This document shows positions 24,681 through 37,570 of a DNA stretch of 64,000 nt, piece by piece. The DNA is from Colletotrichum lupini (lineage: Eukaryota; Ascomycota; Sordariomycetes; Glomerellales; Glomerellaceae): the NCBI RefSeq assembly GCF_023278565.1, contig NC_064676.1, positions 2,046,001 through 2,110,000 of the forward strand, in the 5' to 3' direction. The translations under genes and the position numbers were made by a program. How positions within the stretch are numbered: position 1 is the first letter of the stretch; each line of letters starts with the position of its first letter. Below the pieces are notes generated by a model. The model ran no database searches. It saw only the letters and a list, made by a program, of their open reading frames with translations, and was not told where the DNA came from.

Positions 24681-25583
24681 GGAAGGGGGGTTTAACGGAG
24701 TACGGTCCACGAATATTTGGACGGAGTATGGATTCCTCTTTAAGAGAAGACGAGGTCACGAGGGAGAGAAACAGAGGTCACAGAGAGAGAAAGCCTGAGA
24801 GAGAGAGTCTGGGACAGAGCCTGGCACATACGGATACATGGGTACTAATAGCCCACACACCCCGTCGCCCGTGAAAGCCAGCCACGCAAGAACTAGGGAT
24901 GATGATAAAGTTTTACTCATCATTGACTCAGGGTCCAAAAGGGCAGAAAGGAAAAAAAAAAACGGCCACCACCACTTTGGCTAGGCAGCCAGATTAGTTG
25001 AAGCGAGCCACTGAGGAACCACTGAGCAAGTTTATTTTCAAGGAAAACACAAGAAAGTATGATCAAAAATCTGTATGAAATGGCCTGTTCAAGGGGTCCA
25101 GGAACGGGGCTGTTGCGAGCTGCTCAGAGCTGAGATTGGGCGAGAGACATGTCGTTAAACCTGTCCGCGGCCTTGCTTGCCCCCCCACCCCGCTTGCCTG
25201 GGCGGCGCTGGTGTCGGGAATGAGGGACCCAGCTCCTCCCACATCCCGAAGAGCCAAGGTGGGCTGGGCACGCCCTGGGCTTGCGTATTGGTGCAACGAA
25301 TGGGGGGAGGCCAAAGCAAGACCAGGAGGAATTACGGATAGGAAAAAAAAAAGAACGAAGGAGGAACCTTAAAGCTTGTAAAAGGCGCTTGCCCTTCCTC
25401 TTATTTTTGCTGTGCTCTTCTTTTCCCGTCATAATATGAAAACTCAATTCTTATAAGTACCGAAACGCCTTGCTATACGTGTGCTGCCGTGAAGGTATCG
25501 GTGTGGGATGGGTACAAGAAAACTACAACTTCGTCCGGTCTCTTCTCTTTCTCTCTCTCCTCCTCTCTCCATCGTCTCTTTTC
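24648..25583. other. Convergent 3' region, SDR / MFS
   Basis: About 0.9 kb between two gene ends. It contains GA-rich sequence, two motif copies (ACGGAGTACGG at 24695 and ACGGAGTATGG at 24721) and short A-runs near 24950 and 25343. No coding frame is supported. Confidence 0.5.
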
Positions 25584-27651
25584 TTATTCCCCTACCTCCC
25601 TGTCTTCGTTCCAATGGATATACCGGATGATCGGCCACTTCCACGACTCGTGTCGTATCGCCTTGCCCCAGACGAATAACGGCACCCACAGGACCAAGAC
25701 GGCAGATGCGATGCCCGCCATGGCCCCAAAGGCATTGTCGTACCCTGCCTTTTCAACCCAGGTATTGGTGTAGAAGGACAACAGGAAGCCAAAGAGTGCT
25801 GCAGCAAGACAAGGACCAGAGTCAGCTTTACATGCCGGACAAAAAGAGGGATGCCAAGAGTCGGACGCCCACTTACACTTGAAGCCCATGACGGCCAGGG
25901 TGATTTCGCCGGCGACGGGCCGGTAGGCATCAATCACGTACACGAGACAGATGTTCGTTCCTTGGGAGATGGTGAAGGTAACTGTAGATGGGATGATCAG
26001 AAACACCGTCGTTTCGACAAAAGAGCATGGAGGGGTGGGACGGGTAGGAGAGGAGAGGAGAGAGGGGGGAAGGCAACGTACGAAGTCCAAGGCCGATGGT
26101 GGGACAGATCCAGTGCAGCTGGCTATCGATGCCGACGCCGTAGAGAACGAGAGCCAACGGAGTCGTAACCATACTGATGACCATGCCAGGCAGTCGCATC
26201 TCCGGATCCCGCATCCCGCCGTTTCGTCTAGTAAACCAATCCGCAATCATGTCGCCAAGATGCCCGCCCGCCGGGATACCGAGCAACGCACCGAGGATGC
26301 CGGCAATGAAGCAGAGGCCAATCTGCCACGAATCGAACCCGTACGCCGTGTAGAAGGCGGAACCAGCATTGGAAGACACAGCGACGAGGAAACCGACCGT
26401 CACGGCCTGCACCAGCGCCGCCCAGAGGACCGGCGGCAAGAGAATCAGGCCCAGGGGTCGCAACGCAAGCTTCAGCAGGCTCTCCTGCGTCAGCGTCTTG
26501 TTGAAGATTTTCAGCGAAGAAAGGTATGATTGCTTTGAGCGTCTTGTCGTCGTCGTCGAAGCTCCTAGCGGACGAGCGGGCAGCTCGCCTTCGGACCTCA
26601 CCGACCCGGGTTTGCTCCCGTCTATCGAACCCAGGCGGTTCCAAGCACTCGCTTCGTCTCTCTCGTATGCGGTCTCGGGGAAGGTGAAGAATGCCAGTAG
26701 GAGCACAACGCCGACCAAAGCGGCAGAAACTTGGTAGATGACTCTCCAGTTATGGTTGATGGTGATGAGACTGCCAGAACACACGACGGTTAGAAAATTT
26801 CCGGCAGGCTCTGGGACGCTTTCCCCATCACTTACCCTGAAATGACCACACCAAAGCCGACGCCCGCAGAAAGGAACGCGGTATAGAGTCTGTATCACTA
26901 ACGTTAGCGAGCTGCCAGCCTGCTTCTCTGCCAGAACAAGCACTCACGCCATGATGGTTCCTCTTTCGTGCAGAAAGAAAACGTCAGCGATGGAGATGGG
27001 CGCGATCGTCTCCGCGGCTCCAGCGCCAAATCCCATCAGGATTCGGCCGGCCAAGAAGCCGCCGTACGAGTGATCGAAAATGAGCCATATTGTGCATGCA
27101 AAGTAGATGGAGTAGCTCGCAACGTAGACTGGCCGTCGGCCAAACTTGTTGGCGAGCGGAACCCAGAAGAAGTTGCCCACCCCCTGGAGCAGGGCGGTTG
27201 TCGTGAAGAAGTAAGCAGTTCTGGCGATCGCGAGGCTGAGAACATCAGTATCGGTGGCGGCTGCCGGGAAGAACTCCAAGGCTGTATCTAGCAACGCGAT
27301 CGAGGGTCCTGCAACGACATTCGTTAGCCGGTCGTCTTCTAGAGTACTCTGGAGACGATGGATTCGAGCATACCCGCTGCCAGAAAGTTACACATCATCA
27401 TAGCGAAGCATATCAACCCCGCCATGTAGTACTTGTACCATTGTGGCCTAAGCGAGTCAGCTGAAAATCCCTGGCTTCTTTGACGATCTAGGTCGCCAGT
27501 CCAGTACCTACCAGTTTAAGGGGTCGTTTGGATCTGCTGATGGCGTCGGGATCAATATGATCTCGTTGGTCTCTGGATGCCTTAAACGAACGTTTCCCAA
27601 CGTCCTCGCCCGCGTTGTTTCCTCCGCTACATGTCTTGTGTTGCTATCCAT
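25584..27651 (-). CDS. MFS transporter, DHA1-like drug/polyamine:H+ antiporter type (seven exons)
   Basis: Exons (minus strand): 27651-27512, 27447-27374, 27308-26948, 26889-26836, 26770-26082, 25981-25877 and 25798-25584; introns are 58-100 bp, all in phase, giving 545 aa. The N-terminus carries the DPNDPLNWPQWYKYY block typical of fungal DHA1 proteins. Then come many hydrophobic segments, the A-like motif ANKFGRRPVYV after TM2, GRILMGFGAGAAETIAP in TM4, and a charged central loop (about residues 240-290). The first Met is placed at 27651 because MDSNTRHVAEE fits the family; the frame is open further upstream to 27984 but that part is Arg/Ser-rich and unlike a transporter. Plasma-membrane efflux or uptake of a small molecule is likely. 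It faces the SDR gene tail-to-tail, consistent with a metabolic neighbourhood. Confidence 0.92.
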
Positions 27652-28964
27652 TACTGGATTTGTGTCGAGAGTCCCCCGTGTTCTGACGATTCTGACGATG
27701 CAGTTTGTCTGCCCTCGGCTCGGGATCTCTGGAAGGTTATGGGGCCCTTTCTCCAGAGGGAGTCTTCTAGAGAAGTCACGGCGCACTGTTTGCAAGCCGG
27801 GTGAACGGAGTCGTCCGGAATTCCGTTCCAAGAAGTTGGGGAGTAGTGAGAAGCGGCTACTCCCCCTGCTTGAAAAAGACGAGCCCGATCGATGAAACGG
27901 TCGAGTCCAGGCGTATCTGCCGCGTCGATCGTTCAACGTGGTTGCATCAAAAGGGAGGTATAGGCGGGCGCGGACGTGGTTCACTGCTACTACTACCTAG
28001 CACTTTGCAGAGAGAAGAGAGACGGCAAAAGGTTTAAGCTTTACTGTCTCGGTAGCCCGTCGTTGATTGGATTCTGTGGGGAAACATGGGGCTTCTTTTT
28101 CAACAATGTCAAACACAGATGATTCGTTGGTATGATCTCTGAGAAGATGAAAAAGAAGAGATAACCAGTAGAGAGTCGCCGCAGACGAGGAACAAAGAAC
28201 AATAGCGGGGGAACAGCAAGTCGCGAACGAGTTTGAAGGGTGACTGATGCAAAGTCTGAACCTGGCGTCGCAGCTCCCTCGAGAACGACAACAGCTACCT
28301 TTCGGTAGTCTGTGTGTACGGATACACTCACTACCTAGTACCTGGCGATACCTTGGAGAGGCCGACGCGTGGAGTCGCAGTGATGGATGGTGCGTGAGGG
28401 CCGCCAGGAACACTGGATGGCACATCCCAAGAGCCAAAGGACGGACGGGGATAGGCGACGGGCCTAAGCAGGAGATTATCAGGCCCCAACCCTGCTCACC
28501 GAATTTGAGCACTAGGGTAAATGAGGACAGACTTGGCACGCAGAGGAATGGGAACAGACAAGGATTTAGCCGCAGCGGCCACTGTCTTATCCGCGACTAA
28601 GGGGTATTCGATTTCAAGGGGCCAAGTTCCACCAACAAGCCTTTTGCCAAGCCTTTGGACATGGGCGACCGAAACATGACCAGAGGAAAACCAATTGGTG
28701 GGTTCTAGCAGGAACGCTAGTGAAGGAGCCAACGAGGGAGTAAAAAGGGACAGATGACAGATGCGACACCCTCCGAGATGAGACGTACGCAAGTGTCCGT
28801 CTTTGCATACTTTGTTCACACGGAGTCTGACGGAGAAGAGAGAAGAGACGGAGACAAGGTGACAGGCAAGCAAGCAAGCAAGCAGGGAAGACCTCGAAAG
28901 TCGAGACATGTTCGTCCTGCGCGCTTGCGAACAGACGTCAGACACCAAAAGTGTGCTGGTGCTT

Positions 28965-28994
28965 GATGATGATGATGATGATGATGATGAAGAT
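28965..28994 (+). repeat. GAT trinucleotide microsatellite
   Basis: Eight perfect GAT units are followed by GAA and one more GAT. The repeat is non-coding as far as I can tell. Confidence 0.9.
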
Positions 28995-31900
28995 GCTGAT
29001 CATCTTAACTGGGAATCATGGACTACATGGAAGTTTACAATGCAGTCCAGCCGAGTTCCGCCCCGCCCAAACCCGCCACCATCGCACGCGTAAGATCAGT
29101 TGTAAAAGGTTTCCCGTCCTTGAACAGGTCCAAGCCTTGCTGGAAAGAGCCTCAAAGAGAGGAGAAGAGTTTGTGCCGCATGAACTAAGCATAGGACCCA
29201 AAGTGCCGTTTTCGGCCATCAGCTCCGGGTTATGATCCACGGTGTGCCAGTCTTACGTGGTGAGAAAGTGTGGCTGGTGCTTAATATGGGGTTGAAAAAG
29301 TAAAAAAGAGGTAGTACACTAGTCGGCTAGTGTGCCAGAGCCGGCGGAGAGACCCTGGCATGCCGCATGTCTCGTCTAGGAGACGCGCAACGCGCTCCCC
29401 ACGCAATATCTGTGAAGGGATATGTTGCCGTGGACACTAGACAACCGTCAGTAAACACTCCATAGTAATGCTTCTCGACCGTGAAGGCCGGGCAAAAGAA
29501 AAGCCTCTAGAGGCCGCTCATGTGGTTCTTGACGGATCCCGCCAGCCTCGCTTGCGGGCAGTGCACTGCATATGCATCTACGACGCTCGGAGAGTGCCGT
29601 TCCTGGAATGTGTCAACGACATGCAGAGCCGTTATCTCTTCGTTCGTGGGCCGAGGTCGACAAGGCAGGCTTGGATGATGTTAGAGTCCCAGACTCCAGA
29701 GATGTCGGATGTGAGGGCCGAGGCGGGTAGGCGAGGGTTGACCAGTTGAGCGGTATACAACTATGGATCTCAGAGGAGTGGACTTGCATGCGCCAGTCGC
29801 TCCGTGATGCCTCATTCTTCTCTTCCTCCACACGGCTCTTGTGTATGGCCAGGCGATGGACCAATTTCATGGGCTCGTATTCTGGTGATTAGAGTAAGGA
29901 GTGTTTCAACATGACGTTTCTCCCATCTGACTTACAACAAATAGAGTAAGGGCATGGGCATCGTCGGTTGAAGTTTACCATGTTTCCATATTTGGGCCCT
30001 GATCGTTGGCGCCGGCGGGTTAAAAGTTGAAACAACGTGAACTCGTCATGGCCCTATATGTGATGGAGCCATGTGAATAAAGACGCGTTTGCTTTTGTTC
30101 AGCTTGCCCCAGATGCCCCGTCAGGTAAGGCAGAATTCAAGCTTCATGCCACGGGTCCATCGACGGTCAAGATATTAGGGTTGCCGGGATATGTTTGACG
30201 AGGCTTAAAGGGAGGGGAGGGGCAGGCAGGCTTTCGTCATCCTGCGACTGGCAGACCGCAGAAGCAGCAAACACACCAGACACGGCGGGCTGTCATCTGA
30301 AGTTGTGAGTGTCTGGAGTAGTGCGCGCCAATGAGTGGACGAGTTGATGATAGTCGAGACCAAGAGCAGAAGAAGAAGTGTGGTCAAATTCCGCCCGCAG
30401 TGTTGGCGCAAGTGGAGGAGACGACGTGGAATCAGAGATGCAGCAATCAGATGCAGGGTGAGGGAGGATGGTGTGGGGCCTCTCCGCCGACAGGAGTACG
30501 TATCTACTTTACAATCTTGCCTAGGTAGGTAGGGACGTAGTATGTACTGCGCAATGTACCTGAGGAAGGCACCTTCTAAGCGTGCGCTAGTGAGTGTACG
30601 TACTCAAGCCACCAGAATAGAGATGGTGTACTTAACCTTGCTAAGGTCTAGCTAGCGCAGACAAGTACCGCGGCGCTAAAGACCCTAAGGTGGTGTACAA
30701 ACGAACAGGAAGGCAGGGTACCTTGGACTTATGTCTAGTGCCACGACCCAAGATGATTTTGAGCGACGTGCTTTTGGATGAGGAATTGCGTGGTGCGTAA
30801 TTGCTATGGTGAAGGGTTCCATTATCAAAATTACTGGGGGAGATCTATCAATAGAGGATGAGTGAGCTCTCCACCCCTAAGCGGGTCTCCATCGGGGAGA
30901 ACCATGGCACCAAGCCTTTTCGGGACAACCGAACAGGCTCAGGGATGGCACGGATATTAGGGCCTACGTAACGCTCCTGTTCAATCCCGTGCCGATGTTT
31001 TCTACGCAGCACTTGCACACATCTGCAGCTGTGCAGCGCAGCGCAGCACCTCACTGCAGAGTGCACCTACCTAAGGTGCCTACCTACCCTCTCCATCAGA
31101 TGAATCAGACAAGACGGAAGGCAGGACAGTCAGTGGCTTCCTTCCATCCCTTCTATTGTGCATCACATTCTCATAAGGTACCTACCTTCCATATTGCAAT
31201 GGTCCAATCAACATCTTTGAGTATCTAATCTTCTGATAATGTCTAGAGTCTAGACGCCTTGTTCTTGGGAGGGAAAGACATGCCATCTGCATCCCGTCTG
31301 CATCTTCTGTTTTCATCAACCGCCGGAATCCCACCTGAGGCACGGAGTACTCAACATGTCTCTTCCCTCCACTTGGCACCGGACTCTGGACTCTGGACGA
31401 CTGACGAGCACCACCCTGTCACCTGTGCCTCTCTGAACTCCGCGTCTGGAGTCCCTTGGAAGTCTGGTTACTGGTCACTGATGTTTTCTCATGGGGAACT
31501 GCTGGGGCCGCTACGGGGATCCCTGGGCCGCCGAGTCCCCGATGTCTACTTTGTGTGCTACAGTTTCCGCCCATCGCGTGCACAACATTTTCAACTCTTC
31601 AAGTATCCCAGTACCTCAACTACCTAGAACACCAGCAAGGACAAAAAGGTATCTGTACCTTATCTGCGGATACTAGGTAACCGCAGTCGCAGCACCGTCT
31701 TGCGCCAGCTCCTGCGCCTGGCAAGTCATTATCCATCCCATCACGCTGCACCGAGCTGCATAGATGCAGGGCTTTGCTTCTCCGTCCACGGCGAGCGGAG
31801 AGGAAGTTTCCGCCGCTCGATTCCTCACTCCACTCGTCAATTTGCTTTTCCTGGTCAAGACGCATCCTCATGGAGACTTGCGATCTCATCCTGTGCGGCG

Positions 31901-32119
31901 GTGAATGCGGTCCATCCCGTCAAGTCAGTTGTCACTGTGAATAGGCAGGAAGACCACCGCAGTTTTGTCTGGCCAAGCCGGCTAGGCATTTCGTCACGTT
32001 CGTCGCGAGTCATAATGAACGGGGTCAATTGACTTTTTGTCCAGTGTTTGAGCCGACCCGATCGGCAGCGCAAATCGATGACTCGCCCCTACCAAGATCT
32101 TGGACATCGATTGCCTTTG

Positions 32120-32122
<3 letters not shown>

Positions 32123-32160
<38 letters not shown>
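32123..32160 (+). repeat. 38-nt poly-A tract
   Basis: An uninterrupted run of A in otherwise GC-balanced sequence. It could be a simple homopolymer or the tail of an old retroposed copy. I found no flanking direct repeat to support retroposition. Confidence 0.95.
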
Positions 32161-32163
<3 letters not shown>

Positions 32164-33463
32164 ACAGCCGGAGTGCTCCGAACAAGGCCGCCCACGAGGT
32201 CCAGAGATGGACAAAGAGGCCACGACTGGAAATGGCAATGCAGCATACGGATATCATGCCTTCTGCCCGTCTCAAACCAATTCGCATCGGGACTTTGGTC
32301 AACGGGGGTCGTGGCCAGCATTGGCAACATGTCCATCAACTGTTTCGAGCGACTGCCAGGATGTCCGATTACTTCCATATGAATGGCTCCATCTGCTTAC
32401 CTACGTTATCCACTAGACGGGCTGAATTTGTCGGCTCGGGATCTTTCTCTGGAGACACGCGTGCGCGTGCGGGATATGACATGCTGGCCCACAATTATAT
32501 ACATACCTACACCAAGAAGCCTCGCCCTCTTCAACAGCGGAGGATTGTGAAGCATCGGTTAGCATCGTCTGATGATGTTGCCCGTTATTCTCAGCCTCAG
32601 ACTGCTTCAAAATGGGGTTTGGCCGGTGTGTGTATCCGTATATGTGTGTCCTGGATACTCCAAGGTTATCCATCCGACCTCTTGCGATGCCATCTGCCGG
32701 CTGATGTTGTCGTCGATGCCAGAGACCAAGACAGAACTGAATAGGACAGGGGGAGCTTCTTCGGATCTTTTAAGGCATGGTCACAACACTTGGTGAACAC
32801 GCACACGCACATACCGGTAGTCATACAACGGCCCGGATACTACAACAGTCTAGTCGAGGCCAGGCCGGACTCTTGTTTTACAGCAGCTACACCTCTGAAT
32901 CTCTGAATGATCATTGGCAGCATCAGCTCAAGACACCTTCTTACTCGGTAGCTAGCACCTACCGTCTTCGCGGAAAAGCCGCGACGTCGTCGTCTCAGTG
33001 CTCGGCCGTCAATGGACCCTTGCGCGTCGCCTCGGCCGGGATCTAGGTCTGGGTCTCATTCTCCAGTCGCCCTGCATAACTCCAGACCTGGTCGTTCCAC
33101 CAAATGCAACCAACGCCCGAGTTTTGGGTTTCGAAGCTCTGGCAGCTCGAGCCTTTCCCCTTTGAGGTCCAGCGCCGGCCAGAGGATGACGAGGCCACCC
33201 CCGATCGCTGTCTTTGGTTCCTCTAGGGCAGCCCTCGCATTCGACGTGTTTGGCCCGTCAAGCCAATATACTCATCACCAGCGGCCGACGTACTACAATG
33301 TGGCGTTGAAATAATACCACGAATAGTACCGTGATTGAACTGACGCGGCACCTTACCACGTCCACCAGGTCCATGAGGTCTCCAGGTTGGCCTTCTTTTT
33401 TCGTCCCGCTTGCGAACCGCAGCCGGTACCAAGTTACGAACGGAGTACACCGTACCGTACGGA

Positions 33464-33660
33464 GTACCTACCTACCTTACCCTCTTGCATAGCGCCGCCC
33501 CCAACATCCACGGCCACAGCTTCCCATCCGCGTCTGCGTGCTCAATGCGCCTCACAGACGCTCCAGCAACTGGGCTTTTACGGATACAACCAGGCTTATT
33601 TCGACGGACAAGTACCTACCTACCCTACCTTACCTCACCTTACCTACCTTACGAGTACGT
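33464..33660 (+). repeat. TACCTACC/TACCTTACC imperfect repeat runs
   Basis: Two runs of imperfect TACC units (33464-33480 and 33611-33660) lie in the upstream region of the zinc-finger regulator. Further short runs lie at 31066-31090 and 34205-34225, and the complementary AGGTAGGTA form occurs at 7805, 30520, 54307 and 54431. Confidence 0.8.
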
Positions 33661-34157
33661 ACCTTGTCTTTTTTAGAGGAGTCGTCCCGCTCACAGCCTG
33701 AGTGAGCAGCAGCTGCTTCCATGTCCCACAGTTCACAGTCCACCATCCACCAGGCTATTCTTTCCCCTTGCCCCAAGGTCCAACCCAACCTTGTCTCCAT
33801 TACCTCACATCAAGGTACCTCTACCGCTATCCATACGCCTACCTGTACCTTACATGACCTTGCTTTTACTTTACCTTGACTTGGGCCTTGGCTTGGCTAC
33901 GATTAACTACCACTACCTTACTTGTGCTTGTTCTACTACTACTACGGCTTCTCCCCGAGCTCAACTCCAGTCTCAACTTACCTCGAGTCAAATCAAAGAC
34001 TCTCGGCAACAAGACAAGTCAGGTTTAAGCTAAAGCCCTCAACGTTCCCAAGAAAAGACGACACAAGTTCTTGTCCCGCAGTTTTCTGGTCTTGGCTGCA
34101 GCCGCACGCTTTTCGCTCTAACTTGGGTTATTATTTGGCTTGCACCCACACCGGCCA

Positions 34158-34182
34158 CCAGCACCAGCACCAGCACCAGCAC
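34158..34182 (+). repeat. CAGCAC hexamer repeat in the probable 5' leader
   Basis: Four CAGCAC-type units in a row, about 350 bp before the start codon of the zinc-finger regulator. Confidence 0.8.
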
Positions 34183-34535
34183 ACTCGAAGCACAGCACCA
34201 AAGCTCTCCACCTACCACCTACCTTACCTTAAGCAAGCTTCTGCACCTGATCCGCCGCCCTTGGCTCATATTTCCTTTTCGTCTCCCTCTCCCGACAACC
34301 TCCCACATCGGATCTATCCTTCCTGAGGCCAGGTTTGCAAAACTTTTTTGCCTTCACAACATTCTTTTTCCCCCCTACCTTCCGTCCAGCTTGCCGACAC
34401 AGCCGTCGCGCGCTGCCGTTCGCAGCCAACCATCTTCTTCCGACCGCTTACGGTTTACCACCGCTCCGTCCGGCGCCGTTGGCCTTTTCACGGCCGATTT
34501 GCCGGACCCGCCCCGACCTTCACTAACACAACATC

Positions 34536-37500
34536 ATGATGGACGGTGGTCACCACAACATGATGCCAACCCGGGGCGTTGGTACCGATGACCAGCGGGT
34601 TTCTGCTTCCAACAGTAACACCAACCCCCTCGCCTCCGGTCCTTCTCCGAATGCCACAATAGTCGTCTCGGCAGCACCTTCATACAACCCTAATGGTCCC
34701 TCGCAATCCGTCTCTCCTTCACCCGTGCCAACAGCTCAATCTCCCTATCCCACACCAACCCCGGGCGGCACCCAGAGCCACGCTGCTACCGCCAGTCTGT
34801 ACCAGTGTGCTCACTGCCAACGGCGGTATTCTCGACCTGAGCACCTCGCCCGTCACATTCAGACCCATACTCTTGGAAAGCGATTCGCGTGTCAGATATG
34901 CGGCAAAGCCTTTGCGCGCCAAGATCTCCTCAAGCGGCATGTCACCAATCACGAGAACGACAATGACCCCAACAAAAAGAGACGTCGCACCGATACCTCA
35001 CCCGGTGCCGGCCGTGTCTCTCACGCCTGCAGACCTTGTGCCACGGCTCGTGTCAAGTGCGAGGAGCAAAAGCCATGCACCCGTTGCCGGAATCGCAACC
35101 TAAACTGCGAGTACTCATCTACCGAAGCCGGCTCAGCTGCGGCCATGCATCTGCTTCATCTCTCGGGAAACCCGCACCAGACAACATCAACGCCCGGATC
35201 TCTTGCCACATCTCCCTCACAATCTGCCTATGATAGCAGCCCCTCAACAGCGTACCAACAGAACCCTCAACATGCAATGCTGCCGCCCAGAGACGACAGT
35301 GGCCAGCTGGGACCTGCTCACACCATCAAGTCGGAATCAGGCCGCATACCAACGACAGAAAATGCCATGCAACAAGTCAACGCCTCCGGCATGCCTGTTA
35401 ACTACGAGATCGGCAACCAGCAAGGTGTCGACATGACCTTGCCTTTCTCAGACTTTCTCCAAAATGTCATCTACACAGGAGAGATGGAAGCGTCGCGCAT
35501 GGCCGAGGCACAGGGTCTAGCTGTCCTGGACTTTTGCGACAACTCGAATCTCGAACTGAACGAAGTGGACTTTGGCCTTCTGGATCATTGGAACATGGAC
35601 GGCATGGGAAATACCGGATCCAACCAAAGCTTCACGCCTCGGACCGACGACTCTGTCGATTTGGTCCAAATGCGCCAAACGCTTGTCAAGGTCTGGACAG
35701 AATCACCGTGGCAATGGGCGCCCAACAAGCTCGACTCGGGCTATTTGGAGCACCCAAACTTCTCCGTACCATCCGACGACACAAGCAGCGCTGTTTTCAC
35801 CGAAAGCCGGAAGAAGCACGCGAGGATTGTCAGGGACAAACTGGACCAGTCGGGCCGGGATCAGATTTTGGCAATCGTCTTGTCAACCTGCAAGAACGAC
35901 AACATCATGAGCCGCGTCGCATCCTCTTTTCCGTCCCTTGAGGTGATGGACAGCCTTATCCACATCTACCTGGCGCAACATTTCTGCCAGACGTCACAAT
36001 GGATTCACCACGGCTCGTTCTCCATGAACGCCCAGTGGCCAGAATGGCTAGCTGTGGCAGCTTCAGCTGGGGCTACCCTCACTCCGGTGCAAACCTTGCG
36101 CAAGTTTGGGTTTGCTCTTCAGGAAGCGGTCCGAGTTACCATCCCGGCAAGGTTCGAGGATGCCAACACCACGATCAAAAATCTCGGCCTTGTGCAGACT
36201 CTGATCCTGGGCCAAGACATTGGTCTGTGGAGCGGGAACCGACGCAAGATGGAGATCGCCGAATGTCATCTCATGATTCCTATTACGGTAAGTAGCTATT
36301 TTCAGCTGTCCGTCTCCCACAGCCTGGTTGCTAATGCTTTGCATAGATGATGAGATATCGCGGCAAATTCCAGCGAGCATCGTACCCCATGGTCGAGGTC
36401 AACATGTCGGACGAAGGCGAAGTTTTGGAGAAAAAATGGAGGGCCTGGTGCGAGCGTGAGTCGTGGAAGAGGTAAGCTTATAGACCCAAAGGTCCGGGAT
36501 ATCCTTGTGCTAACGCATTTAGACTACTTTTCCACTGCTTCGTGCGAGACGCTCAGACCTCCATGACAACACTCACCAACCCCTCCATGTCGTACTCGGA
36601 ACTTACCCTGCCCCTCCCTGAAGCAAAGGAGCTGTGGTTTGCAAAGACGGCGGCCGAATGGAAGATGCACTATCTCGAACGAACGAACGGACAGAGAAAA
36701 CGACCACCTTCGATCGGTGATCTCTTCCGGGACATCAGTTTGTTGGCGACGAACCGCCAGCGACTAGATCTGCAATTTGCAATCTCGATATACCTGCATG
36801 GCTACTGGGCGCTCATTCTTGAGTATCTCCAGCTGTGTTCCGTCTTGCGCACCCGGACTTGGCTGAACAACTCTGGAGGGAAGTCTGAGGAGGTACTACG
36901 TTCCAGACATGCGGAGCTTTGCAAAGACCTGCAGGGCTTCTTGCTGGTCACTTCCGACTGGCACGAGATGCTTTCGACGCAGGAGAGTCTGGTGCTCCAT
37001 CTTCTCATGATGAACCTGCACCTCTCCCTCAACGATTTACAGCTCTTCTCTGGCAAGGAAGGCGAGGACCAGGCGCGCCGGGTATTCGGTGACCTGCGCG
37101 AGTGGTCGCAGAGCGCCGAGGCGCGCCAGTCGCTCTGGCACGCAGTCCAGATCCTGCGTCAGGCCAAGATGTTCCCCCAGGGCCATCTCAAAGACTTTTA
37201 CGCCATCGCCGTCCACCATGCGGCTCTGGCGTGCTGGACCTACGGGGTGGTCGCCAAGACGAGCGGCACGGGGAAGACGCCGGTGCAAGGGTTCGACCAG
37301 GAAAAGGTGTTTCTGGACGGCACCGAGTCGAACCTGGTGCACCGATTCATTGGCTTCAACCAGGGGCGGCCGGTGATCCTAGGACCCATGAGTAGGGCCG
37401 GCGCCACCGAGGCGTCGCTCGACGATCCCAAGGCGTGCATGGAAGTGGCCCAGGAAGTGCTCCGGGCCAACTTTCGCGAGTCGGCGGATCTTCACCCGCC

Positions 37501-37570
37501 CATTGTCGAGAATTTGTGCCTGCTGATCAAGCAGCTAGGCCACGCTGCTTGGGCAGTCGGCATGTCATGA
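34536..37570 (+). CDS. Transcription factor with two C2H2 fingers plus a Zn2Cys6 cluster (three exons)
   Basis: Exons are 34536-36287, 36347-36471 and 36523-37570; introns are 59 and 51 bp, in phase, giving 974 aa. After a Ser/Pro/Thr-rich start come C2H2 finger 1 (C91, C94, H107, H111), C2H2 finger 2 (C119, C122, H135, H139), a basic KKRRR (147-151, likely nuclear signal), then a GAL4-type binuclear cluster (C165, C168, C175, C181, C184, C191). Residues about 380-960 form the helical fungal regulatory (middle homology) region. Combining both finger types in one protein is a known but uncommon fungal design. DNA-binding nuclear regulator is secure; target genes are unknown. The start at 34536 (ATG-ATG) was chosen because the fingers follow in one frame. 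It has a long upstream region and no partner gene close by. Confidence 0.95.

Larger units (their letters stand above)
27652..34535. other. Largest intergenic region, about 6.9 kb
   Basis: This separates the divergent MFS and zinc-finger regulator genes. No open frame has domain content or splice-supported extension. Visible structure includes a GAT microsatellite (28965-28994), a 38-nt poly-A tract (32123-32160), repeated TACGGATAC/ACGGAGTAC motifs (28317, 31343, 33439, 33458, 33579), TACCTACC-type runs (30520, 31066-31090, 33464-33480, 33611-33660, 34205-34225) and a CAGCAC hexamer repeat (34158-34182). The last kilobase is pyrimidine-rich and probably includes the 5' leader of the regulator gene. 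Confidence 0.5.

Noticed and set aside
12758..27651. Classical secondary-metabolite cluster
   Set aside because: No polyketide, peptide or terpene synthase backbone gene is present among these genes or elsewhere in the window.
27652..27984. N-terminal extension of the MFS protein
   Set aside because: The frame is open but the extra 111 residues are Arg/Ser-rich and unlike the transporter family; Met at 27651 fits better.
28965..34182. CRISPR array or phage-like repeat structure
   Set aside because: Repeats here are simple microsatellites without unique spacers, and the DNA is clearly eukaryotic.
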